Positions 1 to 8,856 of a stretch of 64,000 bases of DNA are shown here, piece after piece. This DNA comes from Cellvibrio zantedeschiae. GTDB lineage: Bacteria > Pseudomonadota > Gammaproteobacteria > Pseudomonadales > Cellvibrionaceae. The notes beneath the pieces are model-generated. The model was not told the DNA's origin and did not search any database. It worked only from the letters and a program-made list of their open reading frames with translations. The stretch spans positions 1,116,001-1,180,000 of the forward strand of contig NZ_BMYZ01000001.1 in the NCBI RefSeq assembly GCF_014652535.1, given 5' to 3'. A program made the position numbers and the translations under genes. Positions within the stretch are counted from its first letter, which is position 1. Every line of letters starts with the position of its first letter.

Positions 1-19
1 AAACTAAAAAGGAAAAGCT

Positions 20-2974
20 ATGAACAGCAAAAAACATCAAATTCAATTTACAAAAAAAATCCTAACCTCTTTTATTGGCGCTTTCAGCTTATCTCTACTC
101 GCACACACGGCCTCAGCGCAAATTGGTAGCGCAAGTGTGCAAGGTATGATTGCCTCACATCTTCAGCCGCAACCTGGCATTGAAGTTATCGCCAAAAATG
201 TTGATAACGGTTATACCTTCCGCGCACTTACGCAAAAAGATGGTACTTACTCATTCAAGGGGCTTGCTCCCGGTAATTATCAAATATTCTTGGAAGCTGC
301 TGCAGGTAAAGCACCTGAGCCAGTGGTATTAAAAGTTGGTCAATCAGTAGCGCTTGATTTCGAAATAGATAAGCCACTAACCAATGCTGATAAAGCAGAA
401 GAAATTTTAATTGTTGGCTCGCAGCTTAAAATTAAAAGTAGCGGTGGCGAGATCGGCACTAACGTTTCGCTTGAGCAAATTAATAAGCTGCCACAAAACA
501 CGCGTAACTTTTTAGCCTTTGCGGATTTGGCACCGGGCGTGCAATTTAATCAGGGCACCGATGGTAGTACGAGTATTAAAGGCGGTGCGCAAAGCCCGGA
601 TGCAATCAACGTATTCATTGATGGTGTTGGTCAAAAGAACTATGTGTTGCGTGGTGGCGTAACGGGGCAAGATTCAAGCCGCGGTAATCCATTTCCACAA
701 TCTGCAATTGGTGAATATAAAGTTATCACCCAAAACTATTCTGCCGAATATGATCAATTGAGCAGTGCGGCAATTGTAGCTGTAACCAAGTCAGGTTCGA
801 ATGAATTCCATGGCGGGCTATTTTTTGATTACACCGACGAAGGTATGCGCAAGCCACGACCCAGTGAAGAAAAAAATAATAACGAAAAAGTAGAGAGTAA
901 CCAAAAGCAATTTGGCTTTAATGTGGGTGGTCCTATCATTCAAGATAAAATGCATTTTTTCTTCGCTTATGAAGGAAAAAATAATGCAGATCCCAAAGAT
1001 GTTATTCCCGGAGGTGGTGCTACGGTTGCTGATTTACCTTCTGCATTACAAGCGCAGACCGGAGGTCGCTCAGCAGATTTTAAAGAGGATTTGTATTTCG
1101 GGAAGTTGAGCTACTTAGTTTCGGACGAACAAAAACTTGAGCTAACTGCAAAAATTCGCAAAGAAACAGAATTAACTGGAATAGGAGAGAGAAACGCTCT
1201 GTCATACGGAACTGACAAAAAGAACGATGAGACCCGCATTGATTTAAGTCACAACTGGCGTACAGACGATTGGATTAACGATGCGCATTTGTTGTATGAG
1301 GAAAATACCTGGAGTCCTCGCCCGCATTCGATGGGTAATGGATTTAAGTATTCAAACGGTGGCGGCCAGGCTATTTTAAACGTGGGAGGTGGCCCCGATT
1401 TTCAAGATAAAGGTCAATCAGGTTGGGGATTGCAAGAAGATTTTACTTATCTTGCCATTCAAGGTCACAGCATCAAAACTGGCATAAAATATAAATCGAT
1501 TGAGCTACATGCAAAAGAGCAACAACCCTATAATCCGCAATACGAATACAACCTGCAATATGATCGCAATGCGAGTGTGCCCTTCAAAGTAAGGTGGGGT
1601 GCGCCGCTAACTGGTATTGGCGATGGCACTGCAAAAGGCGACAACATGCAGTTGGGTATTTATATTCAGGATGAATGGACTGCTACCGATAATCTTACTG
1701 TCAACGCGGGTTTACGTTGGGATTATGAAGAATCAGATAGCTTCCTCGATTACAAAACCCCAACTGATGTTGTGGAAGGAATTACTAAGTGGGTAGGTAT
1801 TGGCAAATCTGATTTGGATATCAATGATTACGTCAGCACCGGAAATAATCGCAATTCATTTAAAAATGCCTGGCAACCACGTATAGGTTTCAGTTACAAA
1901 TTTAATGACGAGCATGACATGACCTTGTTTGGTGGCGTTGGTCGCGCATTTGATAGAAACCTGTTTGATAATTTGCAGCTCGAAACTACGAAAGCGACTT
2001 TCCCGGCTTATGAAGCCTTATTCATCACTGCTGATCCATCGCATCCCTGTGCGCCTGATGCATGTGTTGCGTGGGATCCTAAATACTTGACGCGTGACGG
2101 TCTAACCCAGTTGCAAACGGGCAACAAGGGTGCTGGACGCGAAGTGTTTATGGTGAACAATAATTTGAAAACTCCTTACTCCGATCAATACAGTTTAGGT
2201 TTGCGTGGTAGCCTCAACGAAAATTGGAATGGTGAGGTGAGTATCTCGCGCATTGTGAGTAAGGATGGTTTTGCATGGCGTTTGGCAAACCGTCGCGATG
2301 ATGGTAGTTTCTTTGCTCCCGGAACTACTTGGGGCGCACCTTGGGGGTTTGGTATTCCAGGCTTTGGTGCAACCATCATCGGTGACAATGGAATTGAAAC
2401 AAAAGCCAATTCTTTTTATTTGAAATTGGAAAGGCCCAAAGCAGAATCTAATTGGGGATTTGCCTTGGCTTACACCTACACAGATCCAACAACCAATCGC
2501 GAGTCGGGTGAAGTTTTTGCACTGGATTATCCAACATTGAATGATTATGGAATGCATCCAGCCAACAAAGTGCCCAATCATCGTTTGGTAGTAACAACAA
2601 TTGTTGGCTTACCTCTTGATATAGATTTTTCTGCAAAATTGAATTTGCAAACAGATCGTTACTTCTACGGAACTGATTGTCGCGTTGGTTGGACTGCCTG
2701 TAAGTTTGACACTTTTACACCTGATGAAAGCTTTATCTACAAACAATTGGATATTGCTTTCAGCAAAAATATTTCAACCGGTGGTTGGATAACAGATAGC
2801 AGTATGACTGTACGTTTGGATGTGCTGAATCTGTTTAACAGTTTCAACTACGACGGGTACGAAAGCTGGTTTGGTGGTGCTGGTGAAAATTTACCAGACA
2901 ACTTTGGTAAACATAATGACAGTCTCGCCGGACCAACTCGCACTGTTAAGTTGGGCGTTAGCTGGAATTGGTAA
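20..2974 (+). CDS. Oar-like TonB-dependent outer membrane receptor
   Basis: Outer-membrane transporter of 984 residues that would take up a large substrate using TonB energy. A signal peptide ends near ASA|Q (residues 31-34). Residues about 35-118 form a carboxypeptidase-regulatory-like beta-sandwich, the N-terminal extension of Oar/SusC-type receptors. EEILIVGS (127-134) resembles a TonB box and is followed by the plug domain and a long beta-barrel ending in an aromatic residue (VKLGVSWNW). The ATG is preceded by AAGGA with 6-nt spacing. It converges on a secreted esterase gene with a shared terminator between them. The substrate is unknown; carbohydrate is an inference from the esterase and likely host. 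Nothing upstream is visible because the window begins here. Confidence 0.9.
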   Translation: MNSKKHQIQFTKKILTSFIGAFSLSLLAHTASAQIGSASVQGMIASHLQPQPGIEVIAKNVDNGYTFRALTQKDGTYSFKGLAPGNYQIFLEAAAGKAPEPVVLKVGQSVALDFEIDKPLTNADKAEEILIVGSQLKIKSSGGEIGTNVSLEQINKLPQNTRNFLAFADLAPGVQFNQGTDGSTSIKGGAQSPDAINVFIDGVGQKNYVLRGGVTGQDSSRGNPFPQSAIGEYKVITQNYSAEYDQLSSAAIVAVTKSGSNEFHGGLFFDYTDEGMRKPRPSEEKNNNEKVESNQKQFGFNVGGPIIQDKMHFFFAYEGKNNADPKDVIPGGGATVADLPSALQAQTGGRSADFKEDLYFGKLSYLVSDEQKLELTAKIRKETELTGIGERNALSYGTDKKNDETRIDLSHNWRTDDWINDAHLLYEENTWSPRPHSMGNGFKYSNGGGQAILNVGGGPDFQDKGQSGWGLQEDFTYLAIQGHSIKTGIKYKSIELHAKEQQPYNPQYEYNLQYDRNASVPFKVRWGAPLTGIGDGTAKGDNMQLGIYIQDEWTATDNLTVNAGLRWDYEESDSFLDYKTPTDVVEGITKWVGIGKSDLDINDYVSTGNNRNSFKNAWQPRIGFSYKFNDEHDMTLFGGVGRAFDRNLFDNLQLETTKATFPAYEALFITADPSHPCAPDACVAWDPKYLTRDGLTQLQTGNKGAGREVFMVNNNLKTPYSDQYSLGLRGSLNENWNGEVSISRIVSKDGFAWRLANRRDDGSFFAPGTTWGAPWGFGIPGFGATIIGDNGIETKANSFYLKLERPKAESNWGFALAYTYTDPTTNRESGEVFALDYPTLNDYGMHPANKVPNHRLVVTTIVGLPLDIDFSAKLNLQTDRYFYGTDCRVGWTACKFDTFTPDESFIYKQLDIAFSKNISTGGWITDSSMTVRLDVLNLFNSFNYDGYESWFGGAGENLPDNFGKHNDSLAGPTRTVKLGVSWNW

Positions 2975-3000
2975 TTTACGATTGAATAAAACTGTGAAAT

Positions 3001-3037
3001 AAAAAAAGGCGATACAGAAATGTATCGCCTTTTTTTC
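3001..3037. terminator. Bidirectional intrinsic terminator
   Basis: Inverted repeat AAGGCGATACA / TGTATCGCCTT around a GAAA tetraloop, with an A-run on the left and a T-run on the right. It can stop both the receptor gene (+) and the esterase gene (-), which converge here. Confidence 0.93.
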
Positions 3038-3051
3038 TTAAAAATTAAAAC

Positions 3052-3999
3052 TTATTTTTTCGGTTTCAAATAGCCGTGCATATCTAACCAGCGAACAAAG
3101 CTGTCGAACCAGCCGGTGCTAGTGGTTGTTTTTGGATACATACCAAAGCCGTGCCCACCTTGTTCAAACAAATGGAATTCCACCGGACGTTTGGCTTCGC
3201 GCCAGCTATCAATCAAACCGTAACCTGCATTCGCAAAGAATGGATCATCTGCTGCCAAGCCAATAAACAATGGCGGTGCATCTGCAGGAACTTCGACTTT
3301 AGTTAAAGGACCGTAGATATCGCCGATAAAAGCAGGTTTCGCATCCTTACCGTAAAGCGTGGTTGAAATGGTAAGCATAGCGCCGGCAGAGAAGCCGACC
3401 ATACCTATGCGATCTGCATCAATTTGCCATTCTTTGGCGCGCTTACGAATCAACGCGAAAGCAGCACGAGCGTCAGCAATTTGCGGTGCAAATTCAACTG
3501 CTGGATCCTGCTGTGCGAGAGGGCGATTAGCGCGGGCTGCGCCAGAGAACATTTCGGCCATAGACTTTTCAAAATCAGCCATATCTGCCGGTGTTTGCTT
3601 AAGGCGATATTTAAGAACGAATGCCGCTACACCTTTGTCAGCAAGCGCCTTTGCAACATCCCAACCTTCATTATTCATTGAAAGCGTACGGAAGCCGCCA
3701 CCAGGTGCAACTATGACAGCCGCGCCAGACGCTTTGCCCGTCGCCGGGAAGAAAGGGGTTAAGGTTGCCACGGTTACGTTGCGCGCGAACACGCTGCCGT
3801 ACTGGCTATGCCAGGATTCTTTAGCGGTTGCACCTGGTAGTGGGCCTGTGCCAAGTTCAATAGCGCTTGGTTGTGCCGGAATTGCAATGGGGGTCATGAC
3901 ATCGTTCTGTGCGAGCACAGGCATTGTCAAACTGCAGCCTATCGCAGCAAGACCCAACGTTAATGCGCCGGCTAAGCGGCTGAAATGAGGTTTGATCAT
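3052..3999 (-). CDS. Secreted alpha/beta hydrolase (acetyl-esterase-like)
   Basis: Probable exported carboxylesterase of 315 residues. An N-terminal signal peptide runs to about residue 30 (PVLA|QN). The alpha/beta-hydrolase fold shows an oxyanion segment APGGGFR (98-104), nucleophile elbow GFSAG with Ser204, a candidate acid in AADDP (Asp251/252) and His283 in GGHGFGMY. This matches the acetyl-xylan-esterase/lipase-like group (BD-FAE/axeA type), which removes acetyl groups from sugars or plant polymers; the exact substrate cannot be read. Cys22 lies inside the hydrophobic stretch (IGCSLT), so a lipoprotein anchor is possible but the lipobox is poor. An SD (AGGAG) precedes the ATG, and a palindrome lies in the leader. 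Confidence 0.82.
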   Translation of the reverse strand: MIKPHFSRLAGALTLGLAAIGCSLTMPVLAQNDVMTPIAIPAQPSAIELGTGPLPGATAKESWHSQYGSVFARNVTVATLTPFFPATGKASGAAVIVAPGGGFRTLSMNNEGWDVAKALADKGVAAFVLKYRLKQTPADMADFEKSMAEMFSGAARANRPLAQQDPAVEFAPQIADARAAFALIRKRAKEWQIDADRIGMVGFSAGAMLTISTTLYGKDAKPAFIGDIYGPLTKVEVPADAPPLFIGLAADDPFFANAGYGLIDSWREAKRPVEFHLFEQGGHGFGMYPKTTTSTGWFDSFVRWLDMHGYLKPKK

Positions 4000-4027
4000 A
4001 ATTATTAGTCTCCTGAAATCCTGGTCT

Positions 4028-4043
4028 CCGGCTTTAAAGCCGG
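4028..4043. promoter_or_regulatory. 16-bp perfect palindrome upstream of the esterase gene
   Basis: CCGGCTTTAAAGCCGG is a perfect inverted repeat about 29 bp upstream of the esterase start. It could be an operator for a dimeric regulator or a hairpin in the 5' leader. No further copy was noticed in the window. Confidence 0.4.
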
Positions 4044-4171
4044 TGTGTTTGCCGATTTTTGGTTAATGCCTGTAGGCTTCAACCGAGCAGGATAATTACA
4101 CAAAATGAACGTCATTAATACTTTTGTATTATAAAAATATTAAAAGGTGATAAACGTAATATTTTGCGCTC

Positions 4172-4246
4172 AAAAAGCAAAAAGCCCGTAAGAAGCAAAG
4201 CTCAATACAGGATTAAGTTCTGTACTTTGCTTTACTCTTGCGGGCT
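4172..4246 (-). terminator. Intrinsic terminator after purD
   Basis: On the minus strand a long, slightly imperfect stem begins AGCCCGCAAGAGTAAAGCAAAG and closes with CTTTGCTTCTTACGGGCT, followed by TTTTGCTTTTT. It lies just downstream of the purD stop and ends the purH-purD unit. Confidence 0.85.
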
Positions 4247-4274
4247 ATCTGTCGAGGGAGTGAATCTAAAAGTG

Positions 4275-5564
4275 TTATTTAGCTTGTTCACGAGCAATGG
4301 CACGGTAAGCAATATCATTACGATAGAACATACCGCTCCAGCTGATTTTTTTTGCAAGTTGGTAGGCGGTTTGCTGAGCTTCCAATACTGTGTTGCCTAA
4401 AGCAGTTGCACAAAGCACGCGACCACCATTGGTAACCGTATTACCGTCTTTTGATGCGGTACCAGCATGGAACACTTTTTGGCCTGCAATTTCAGTTGTT
4501 GGCAAGCCAGAAATCACATCACCTTTGTTGTAAGCATCCGGGTAACCGCCCGCCGCAAGAACAACACCGATTGATGCGCGTGAATCCCATTCTGCAGTAA
4601 CTTGATCCAGGTTGCCTTTTAAGGCAGCTAGGCAAAGCTCAACCAAGTCGGATTGCAAGCGCAGCATGATAGGTTGGGTTTCCGGGTCACCAAAACGGCA
4701 ATTGTATTCAATTACTTTTGGCAAACCTGCTTCACTAATCATCAAACCGGCGTATAAAAATCCTGTGTAGGTATTTCCTTCTGCCGCCATGCCATCCACA
4801 GTAGGGCGAATAATGTGTTTCATGACATGATCATGAACGGCAGCAGTAACAACAGGTGCAGGGGAGTATGCGCCCATACCGCCAGTGTTAGGGCCTGTGT
4901 CGCCATCGCCAACGCGTTTATGGTCCTGGCTGGTAGCCATTGGCAATACATTTTTGCCATCAACCATAACAATAAAACTTGCTTCTTCACCGGCTAGGAA
5001 TTCTTCGATGACAACGCGGCAACCCGCATCACCGAATGCGTTGCCAGAAAGCATATCGCGCACGGCGTCTTCGGCTTGTTGTAAAGTTTCAGCAACGATT
5101 ACGCCTTTACCGGCAGCAAGGCCGTCGGCTTTGATAACAATAGGTGCGCCTTTTTCGCGAAGGTAAGCGAGTGCTGGTTCAACTTCGGTGAAGTTTTGAT
5201 AATCAGCCGTTGGAATTTTGTGGCGAGCTAAAAAATCTTTGGTGAAAGCTTTAGAGCCTTCTAATTGCGCTGCACCTTTGGTTGGGCCGAAGCAGGGCAG
5301 GTTGCGCTCATTAAAATAATCAACCACGCCAGCAACTAATGGAACCTCTGGACCAACGATGGTTAAGCCCACGCCATTATTTTGTACAAATTCAGCGAGC
5401 TTTGGAAAATCCAGAATATCTATCGCAACGTTTTCAACGTTATTTTCCAATGCTGTGCCAGCGTTCCCTGGTGCAACAAAAACTTTTTCAACTTGTTTGC
5501 TTTGTGCTGCTTTCCACGCGAGGGCGTGTTCACGGCCACCGCTACCAATAATTAATACGTTCAT
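4275..5564 (-). CDS. purD: Phosphoribosylamine-glycine ligase (GAR synthetase)
   Basis: Catalyses the second step of de novo purine synthesis, joining glycine to 5-phosphoribosylamine with ATP to give GAR, in the cytoplasm. The 429-residue length is normal for the family. The N-terminus carries the nucleotide-fold motif IIGSGGREHAL; FGPTKGAAQLEGSK begins the ATP-grasp region and IEYNCRFGDPETQ is the family signature near the C-terminus. It follows purH by 62 bp on the same strand, the usual gammaproteobacterial purHD order, and a strong terminator follows. No defects are visible. Confidence 0.98.
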   Translation of the reverse strand: MNVLIIGSGGREHALAWKAAQSKQVEKVFVAPGNAGTALENNVENVAIDILDFPKLAEFVQNNGVGLTIVGPEVPLVAGVVDYFNERNLPCFGPTKGAAQLEGSKAFTKDFLARHKIPTADYQNFTEVEPALAYLREKGAPIVIKADGLAAGKGVIVAETLQQAEDAVRDMLSGNAFGDAGCRVVIEEFLAGEEASFIVMVDGKNVLPMATSQDHKRVGDGDTGPNTGGMGAYSPAPVVTAAVHDHVMKHIIRPTVDGMAAEGNTYTGFLYAGLMISEAGLPKVIEYNCRFGDPETQPIMLRLQSDLVELCLAALKGNLDQVTAEWDSRASIGVVLAAGGYPDAYNKGDVISGLPTTEIAGQKVFHAGTASKDGNTVTNGGRVLCATALGNTVLEAQQTAYQLAKKISWSGMFYRNDIAYRAIAREQAK

Positions 5565-5626
5565 AAATTTAATCTGCTTTTACTTTCTCTGCTCGCGATA
5601 TCAGCGAGTTGAGCGGTTAATTAAAA

Positions 5627-7207
5627 TTAGTGACGGAAGTGACGCATGCCAGTAAACACCATCGCCATGCCATGTTCATCTGCTGCGGCAATTACTTCTT
5701 CATCGCGCATTGATCCACCTGGTTGGATTACTGCTGCAATGCCAACTTTTGCCGCGTTATCAATACCATCGCGGAAGGGGAAGAATGCATCAGAAGCCAT
5801 TACGGAGCCAGCAACTTGCAACCCTGCGTGTTCAGCTTTAATTGCAGCGATACGTGCAGAATTTACGCGGCTCATTTGGCCTGCGCCAACACCGATTGTG
5901 TGTTTGTGTTTTGCATAAATGATTGCGTTGGATTTAACGAACTTGGCAACTTTCCACGCGAATAACAAATCCTGAATTTCTGCAGGAGTTGGTGCGCGCT
6001 TGGTTACGATTTTCAAATCACTTTCGGTGATGATTCCGTCATCGCGATCTTGCACTAATAAACCGCCATTAACACGTTTGTAATCCAAACCTTTCACACG
6101 AACTTTGCTCCACTCACCAGTAGCGAGCAGGCGCACGTTTTGTTTTGCTTTTACAACTTCAATCGCTTCAGCAGAAACGCTTGGTGCAATAATGACTTCA
6201 ACGAATTGACGTTCAACAATCGCTTTTGCAGTTTCTGCATCCAACTCGCGGTTGAAGGCGATGATGCCGCCGAACGCTGATTCGCTATCGGTAGAGTAAG
6301 CCAAGTCGTAAGCGTGTTTAATCGATTCTGCTACAGCAACACCGCATGGGTTGGCGTGTTTAACAATTACGCATGCTGGTTCATCAAATGATTTAACAGT
6401 TTCCAATGCTGCGTCAGTATCAGCAACGTTGTTGTAAGAAAGTTCTTTGCCTTGCAATTGTTTTGCAGAGGCAATGCCAACTTCTTGCGGATTTTTTTCT
6501 ACGTAGAAAGCCGCTTTTTGGTGTGGGTTTTCACCGTAGCGCATTTCTTGTGCTTTGATAAATTGGGTATTGAAGGTGCGTGGGAAATCTGCACTGCCGC
6601 CTTCTACCATGCGACCAAAATAATTGGCGATGGCGCCGTCATAAGCAGCGGTATGCTCGTAAGCTTTAATGGCTAGATCAAAACGGGTTTTGTAAGAGGT
6701 GCAACCGTTGTTTGCTGAAAGTTCAGCCAAAATTTTTGCGTAGTCAGATGCATTAACAACAATGTTTACATGCGCATGGTTTTTGGCTGCAGCACGAACC
6801 ATGGTTGGGCCGCCGATATCAATATTTTCTACGGCGTCTTCCAATGAACAATCTTTATTGGCGACGGTTTTTTCGAAGGGGTAAAGGTTCACAACTACCA
6901 TATCGATATTGTTGATGCCGTGTTCTTGCATTACAGCGTTATCAACGCCGCGACGTGCGAGAATACCGCCGTGAATTTTTGGATGAAGGGTTTTTACGCG
7001 GCCATCCATCATTTCCGGAAAGCCGGTGTAGTCAGAGACTTCAATCGCAGGGATCTTGTTTTCAGTGAGTAATTTAAAAGTGCCGCCGGTTGAAAGAATT
7101 TCTACGCCTTGCGCGTTAAGCGCTTGCGCAAATTCTACGATACCGGTTTTATCTGAAACGCTAATCAGCGCGCGTTTTACCGCTACAAGATCAGTTGCGT
7201 TGCTCAT
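5627..7207 (-). CDS. purH: Bifunctional AICAR transformylase / IMP cyclohydrolase
   Basis: Catalyses the last two steps of de novo IMP synthesis. The 526 residues comprise an N-terminal MGS-like IMP cyclohydrolase domain (about 1-200; [17 protein letters not shown]) and a C-terminal transformylase domain with the KHANPCGVA signature and a GMRHFRH end typical of full-length PurH. The ATG has an AGGAG SD (AGGAGACTCTCGC-ATG). It is followed by purD. Upstream lies a terminator that separates it from fis, so the purHD unit probably has its own promoter in 7208-7325. I saw no clear PurR-type palindrome there. Confidence 0.98.
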   Translation of the reverse strand: MSNATDLVAVKRALISVSDKTGIVEFAQALNAQGVEILSTGGTFKLLTENKIPAIEVSDYTGFPEMMDGRVKTLHPKIHGGILARRGVDNAVMQEHGINNIDMVVVNLYPFEKTVANKDCSLEDAVENIDIGGPTMVRAAAKNHAHVNIVVNASDYAKILAELSANNGCTSYKTRFDLAIKAYEHTAAYDGAIANYFGRMVEGGSADFPRTFNTQFIKAQEMRYGENPHQKAAFYVEKNPQEVGIASAKQLQGKELSYNNVADTDAALETVKSFDEPACVIVKHANPCGVAVAESIKHAYDLAYSTDSESAFGGIIAFNRELDAETAKAIVERQFVEVIIAPSVSAEAIEVVKAKQNVRLLATGEWSKVRVKGLDYKRVNGGLLVQDRDDGIITESDLKIVTKRAPTPAEIQDLLFAWKVAKFVKSNAIIYAKHKHTIGVGAGQMSRVNSARIAAIKAEHAGLQVAGSVMASDAFFPFRDGIDNAAKVGIAAVIQPGGSMRDEEVIAAADEHGMAMVFTGMRHFRH

Positions 7208-7325
7208 GCGAGAGTCTCCTGGACAAAAGAAAAAAATTTAAAGATAAGTACGCAAGATTCTGTGGGTGTTATACAAAATTCTGGGTACTTAACTCTTAAT
7301 GTTTGAATATTGTTTTCGGAAAATA

Positions 7326-7360
7326 AAAAGGGGTGGAAACGAATTGCCACCCCTTTTTTA
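7326..7360. terminator. Intrinsic terminator after fis
   Basis: GGGGTGG / CCACCCC inverted repeat with a short loop, flanked by A-runs and T-runs on both sides, so it can act on either strand. Its position just after the fis stop suggests it ends the dusB-fis transcript. Confidence 0.88.
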
Positions 7361-7389
7361 TGTGTGGCGAAATTAGTCGCCTGCGGTAA

Positions 7390-7689
7390 TTACAGTAAGC
7401 CGTATTGCTTTAACTTTTTACGCAGAGTACCACGGTTCAAACCCAATACTTGTGCTGCGCGAGTTTGGTTGTGGCGAGTGTATTTCAACACGATTTCGAG
7501 CATTGGAGCTTCGACTTCCGCCATTACCATTTCGTAAACATCGCTAACAGATTGACCGTCTAAATGTTTGAAATAATTTTCCATCGCTTGTTCAACACAT
7601 GCACGCAAAGATTGCTGCTGCGCAGTTTGATTCAAATTTTGCGCGTTGTTGGTGTTAACAGGTTGGGTAATAAAAGTTGCAGTGTTCAT
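7390..7689 (-). CDS. fis: DNA-binding protein Fis
   Basis: Nucleoid-associated protein of 99 residues that bends DNA and activates stable-RNA promoters. The C-terminal half holds the conserved helix-turn-helix ([20 protein letters not shown]) and ends KQYGLL as in E. coli Fis. The N-terminal half is Gln/Asn-rich. Its ATG overlaps the dusB stop by 4 bp (ATGA), the conserved dusB-fis arrangement that couples the two genes translationally. A terminator follows. The tRNA operon at 55.3 kb in this window is a plausible Fis target, but no Fis site was identified. Confidence 0.97.
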   Translation of the reverse strand: MNTATFITQPVNTNNAQNLNQTAQQQSLRACVEQAMENYFKHLDGQSVSDVYEMVMAEVEAPMLEIVLKYTRHNQTRAAQVLGLNRGTLRKKLKQYGLL

Positions 7690-8675
7690 GCGGCTTTTTC
7701 CTCTTTCTTTATCAGCTGCTCAAAAAAACGTTGTACGCTATCTTGTTGCGCTTGAGCCGTTTCCAGTTTGTTGAACTCTCTGCGAAATAATTCGCTATCG
7801 GGCACAGTTTGCAAATACCAACTCGCATGTTTGCGAGCGATTCGCGGCCCCATAAATTCACCGTAGAAACAGTACAGTTCGCGCAGATGGCTGCTTAAAA
7901 TTTCTCTTACTTCATGAAGAGAAGGTTCGGGTAATTCGTTTCCTGTAGCCAGGAAGTGCTCAATTTCGCGGAAAATCCACGGGCGTCCTTGAGCTGCACG
8001 ACCAATCATCACCGCTGCCGCTTGGGTGTGATCCAATACCGCTTTGGCTTTGCGTGCTGAATCTATATCTCCGTTGCAAAACACCGGGATACTGACGGCT
8101 TGCACAACCGCTGCAATAGTGTCGTACTCGGCCTCGCCAGCGAACGCGCAAGCGCGGGTTCGGCCATGTAAGGCGAGGGCACTTATGCCGGAATCTTCTG
8201 CGATGCGTGCAATGCGTAAAGCGTTGCGTTCTTCGGTACTCCAGCCAGTGCGGAACTTTAGGGTTACCGGCACATCGACTGCGGCGACGACTGCTTGCAG
8301 AATTTCGGCGACCAACTGTTCATCTTTTAACAAAGCTGAGCCAGCGGCTTTTTTACACACTTTTTTGGCAGGGCAACCCATATTGATATCAATAATCTGG
8401 GCGCCGTTAACAACGTTTAAACGCGCTGCTTCCGCCATCATTTCAGGATCGCCACCGGCAATTTGTACCGCTATGGGTTCAACTTCGCCGGTGTGATCCA
8501 GACGCAGACTACTTTTGCGTGTTCCCCACAGCTCCGAATTGGAGGTGACCATCTCCGAAACTACCAAGCCTGCTCCCAATTGCCGGCAGAGCTGGCGAAA
8601 AGGACGATCAGTCACTCCGGCCATAGGCGCGAGAATAACTTTACTGTCGATTTGATAGGGTCCGATACGGAACAA
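7686..8675 (-). CDS. dusB: tRNA-dihydrouridine synthase B
   Basis: FMN-dependent enzyme of 329 residues that reduces specific uridines of tRNA to dihydrouridine. The N-terminal TIM barrel shows [13 protein letters not shown] and [19 protein letters not shown]; Cys101 of GCPAK is the likely catalytic cysteine. The C-terminal helical domain follows from about residue 245. The start is a TTG: an AGGAGC SD lies six bases upstream and the resulting MFRIGPYQI is a typical DusB N-terminus. It overlaps fis by 4 bp. An upstream terminator separates it from the DUF3426 gene, so a dusB-fis promoter should lie in 8676-8773. Confidence 0.96.
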   Translation of the reverse strand: MFRIGPYQIDSKVILAPMAGVTDRPFRQLCRQLGAGLVVSEMVTSNSELWGTRKSSLRLDHTGEVEPIAVQIAGGDPEMMAEAARLNVVNGAQIIDINMGCPAKKVCKKAAGSALLKDEQLVAEILQAVVAAVDVPVTLKFRTGWSTEERNALRIARIAEDSGISALALHGRTRACAFAGEAEYDTIAAVVQAVSIPVFCNGDIDSARKAKAVLDHTQAAAVMIGRAAQGRPWIFREIEHFLATGNELPEPSLHEVREILSSHLRELYCFYGEFMGPRIARKHASWYLQTVPDSELFRREFNKLETAQAQQDSVQRFFEQLIKKEEKAA

Positions 8676-8773
8676 TTAATGCTCCTGATGTAAGTACACG
8701 CGGGCTTAAAAGGAGTTTCTGCACCTGCGTAAAAGGGGCGCCATGATAACCGTTCAGGGGCAGATTGAAAACG

Positions 8774-8801
8774 AAAAAACGCCAAATATTGGCGTTTTTT
8801 T
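8774..8801. terminator. Bidirectional-looking intrinsic terminator
   Basis: AAAACGCCAA / TTGGCGTTTT inverted repeat with A-run and T-run flanks, 55 bp downstream of the stop of the zinc-ribbon gene on the minus strand. Confidence 0.85.
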
Positions 8802-8856
8802 GAGCTAAAAAGTTGCTTTAAGGGGTTGCATTTTAGTGCGCTAAATGCGTTCCCAC

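Noticed and set aside
3359-3988. Long plus-strand reading frame of 209 codons opposite the esterase gene
   Set aside because: It is antisense to a gene with an intact catalytic triad and signal peptide and shows no family features of its own.
7208-7325. PurR operator or purine riboswitch upstream of purH
   Set aside because: No 16-bp purine operator palindrome or riboswitch-like core was found in this short region.
8044-8496. Plus-strand reading frame of 150 codons within dusB
   Set aside because: Shadow of dusB; low-complexity Ala/Ser/Arg composition without motifs.
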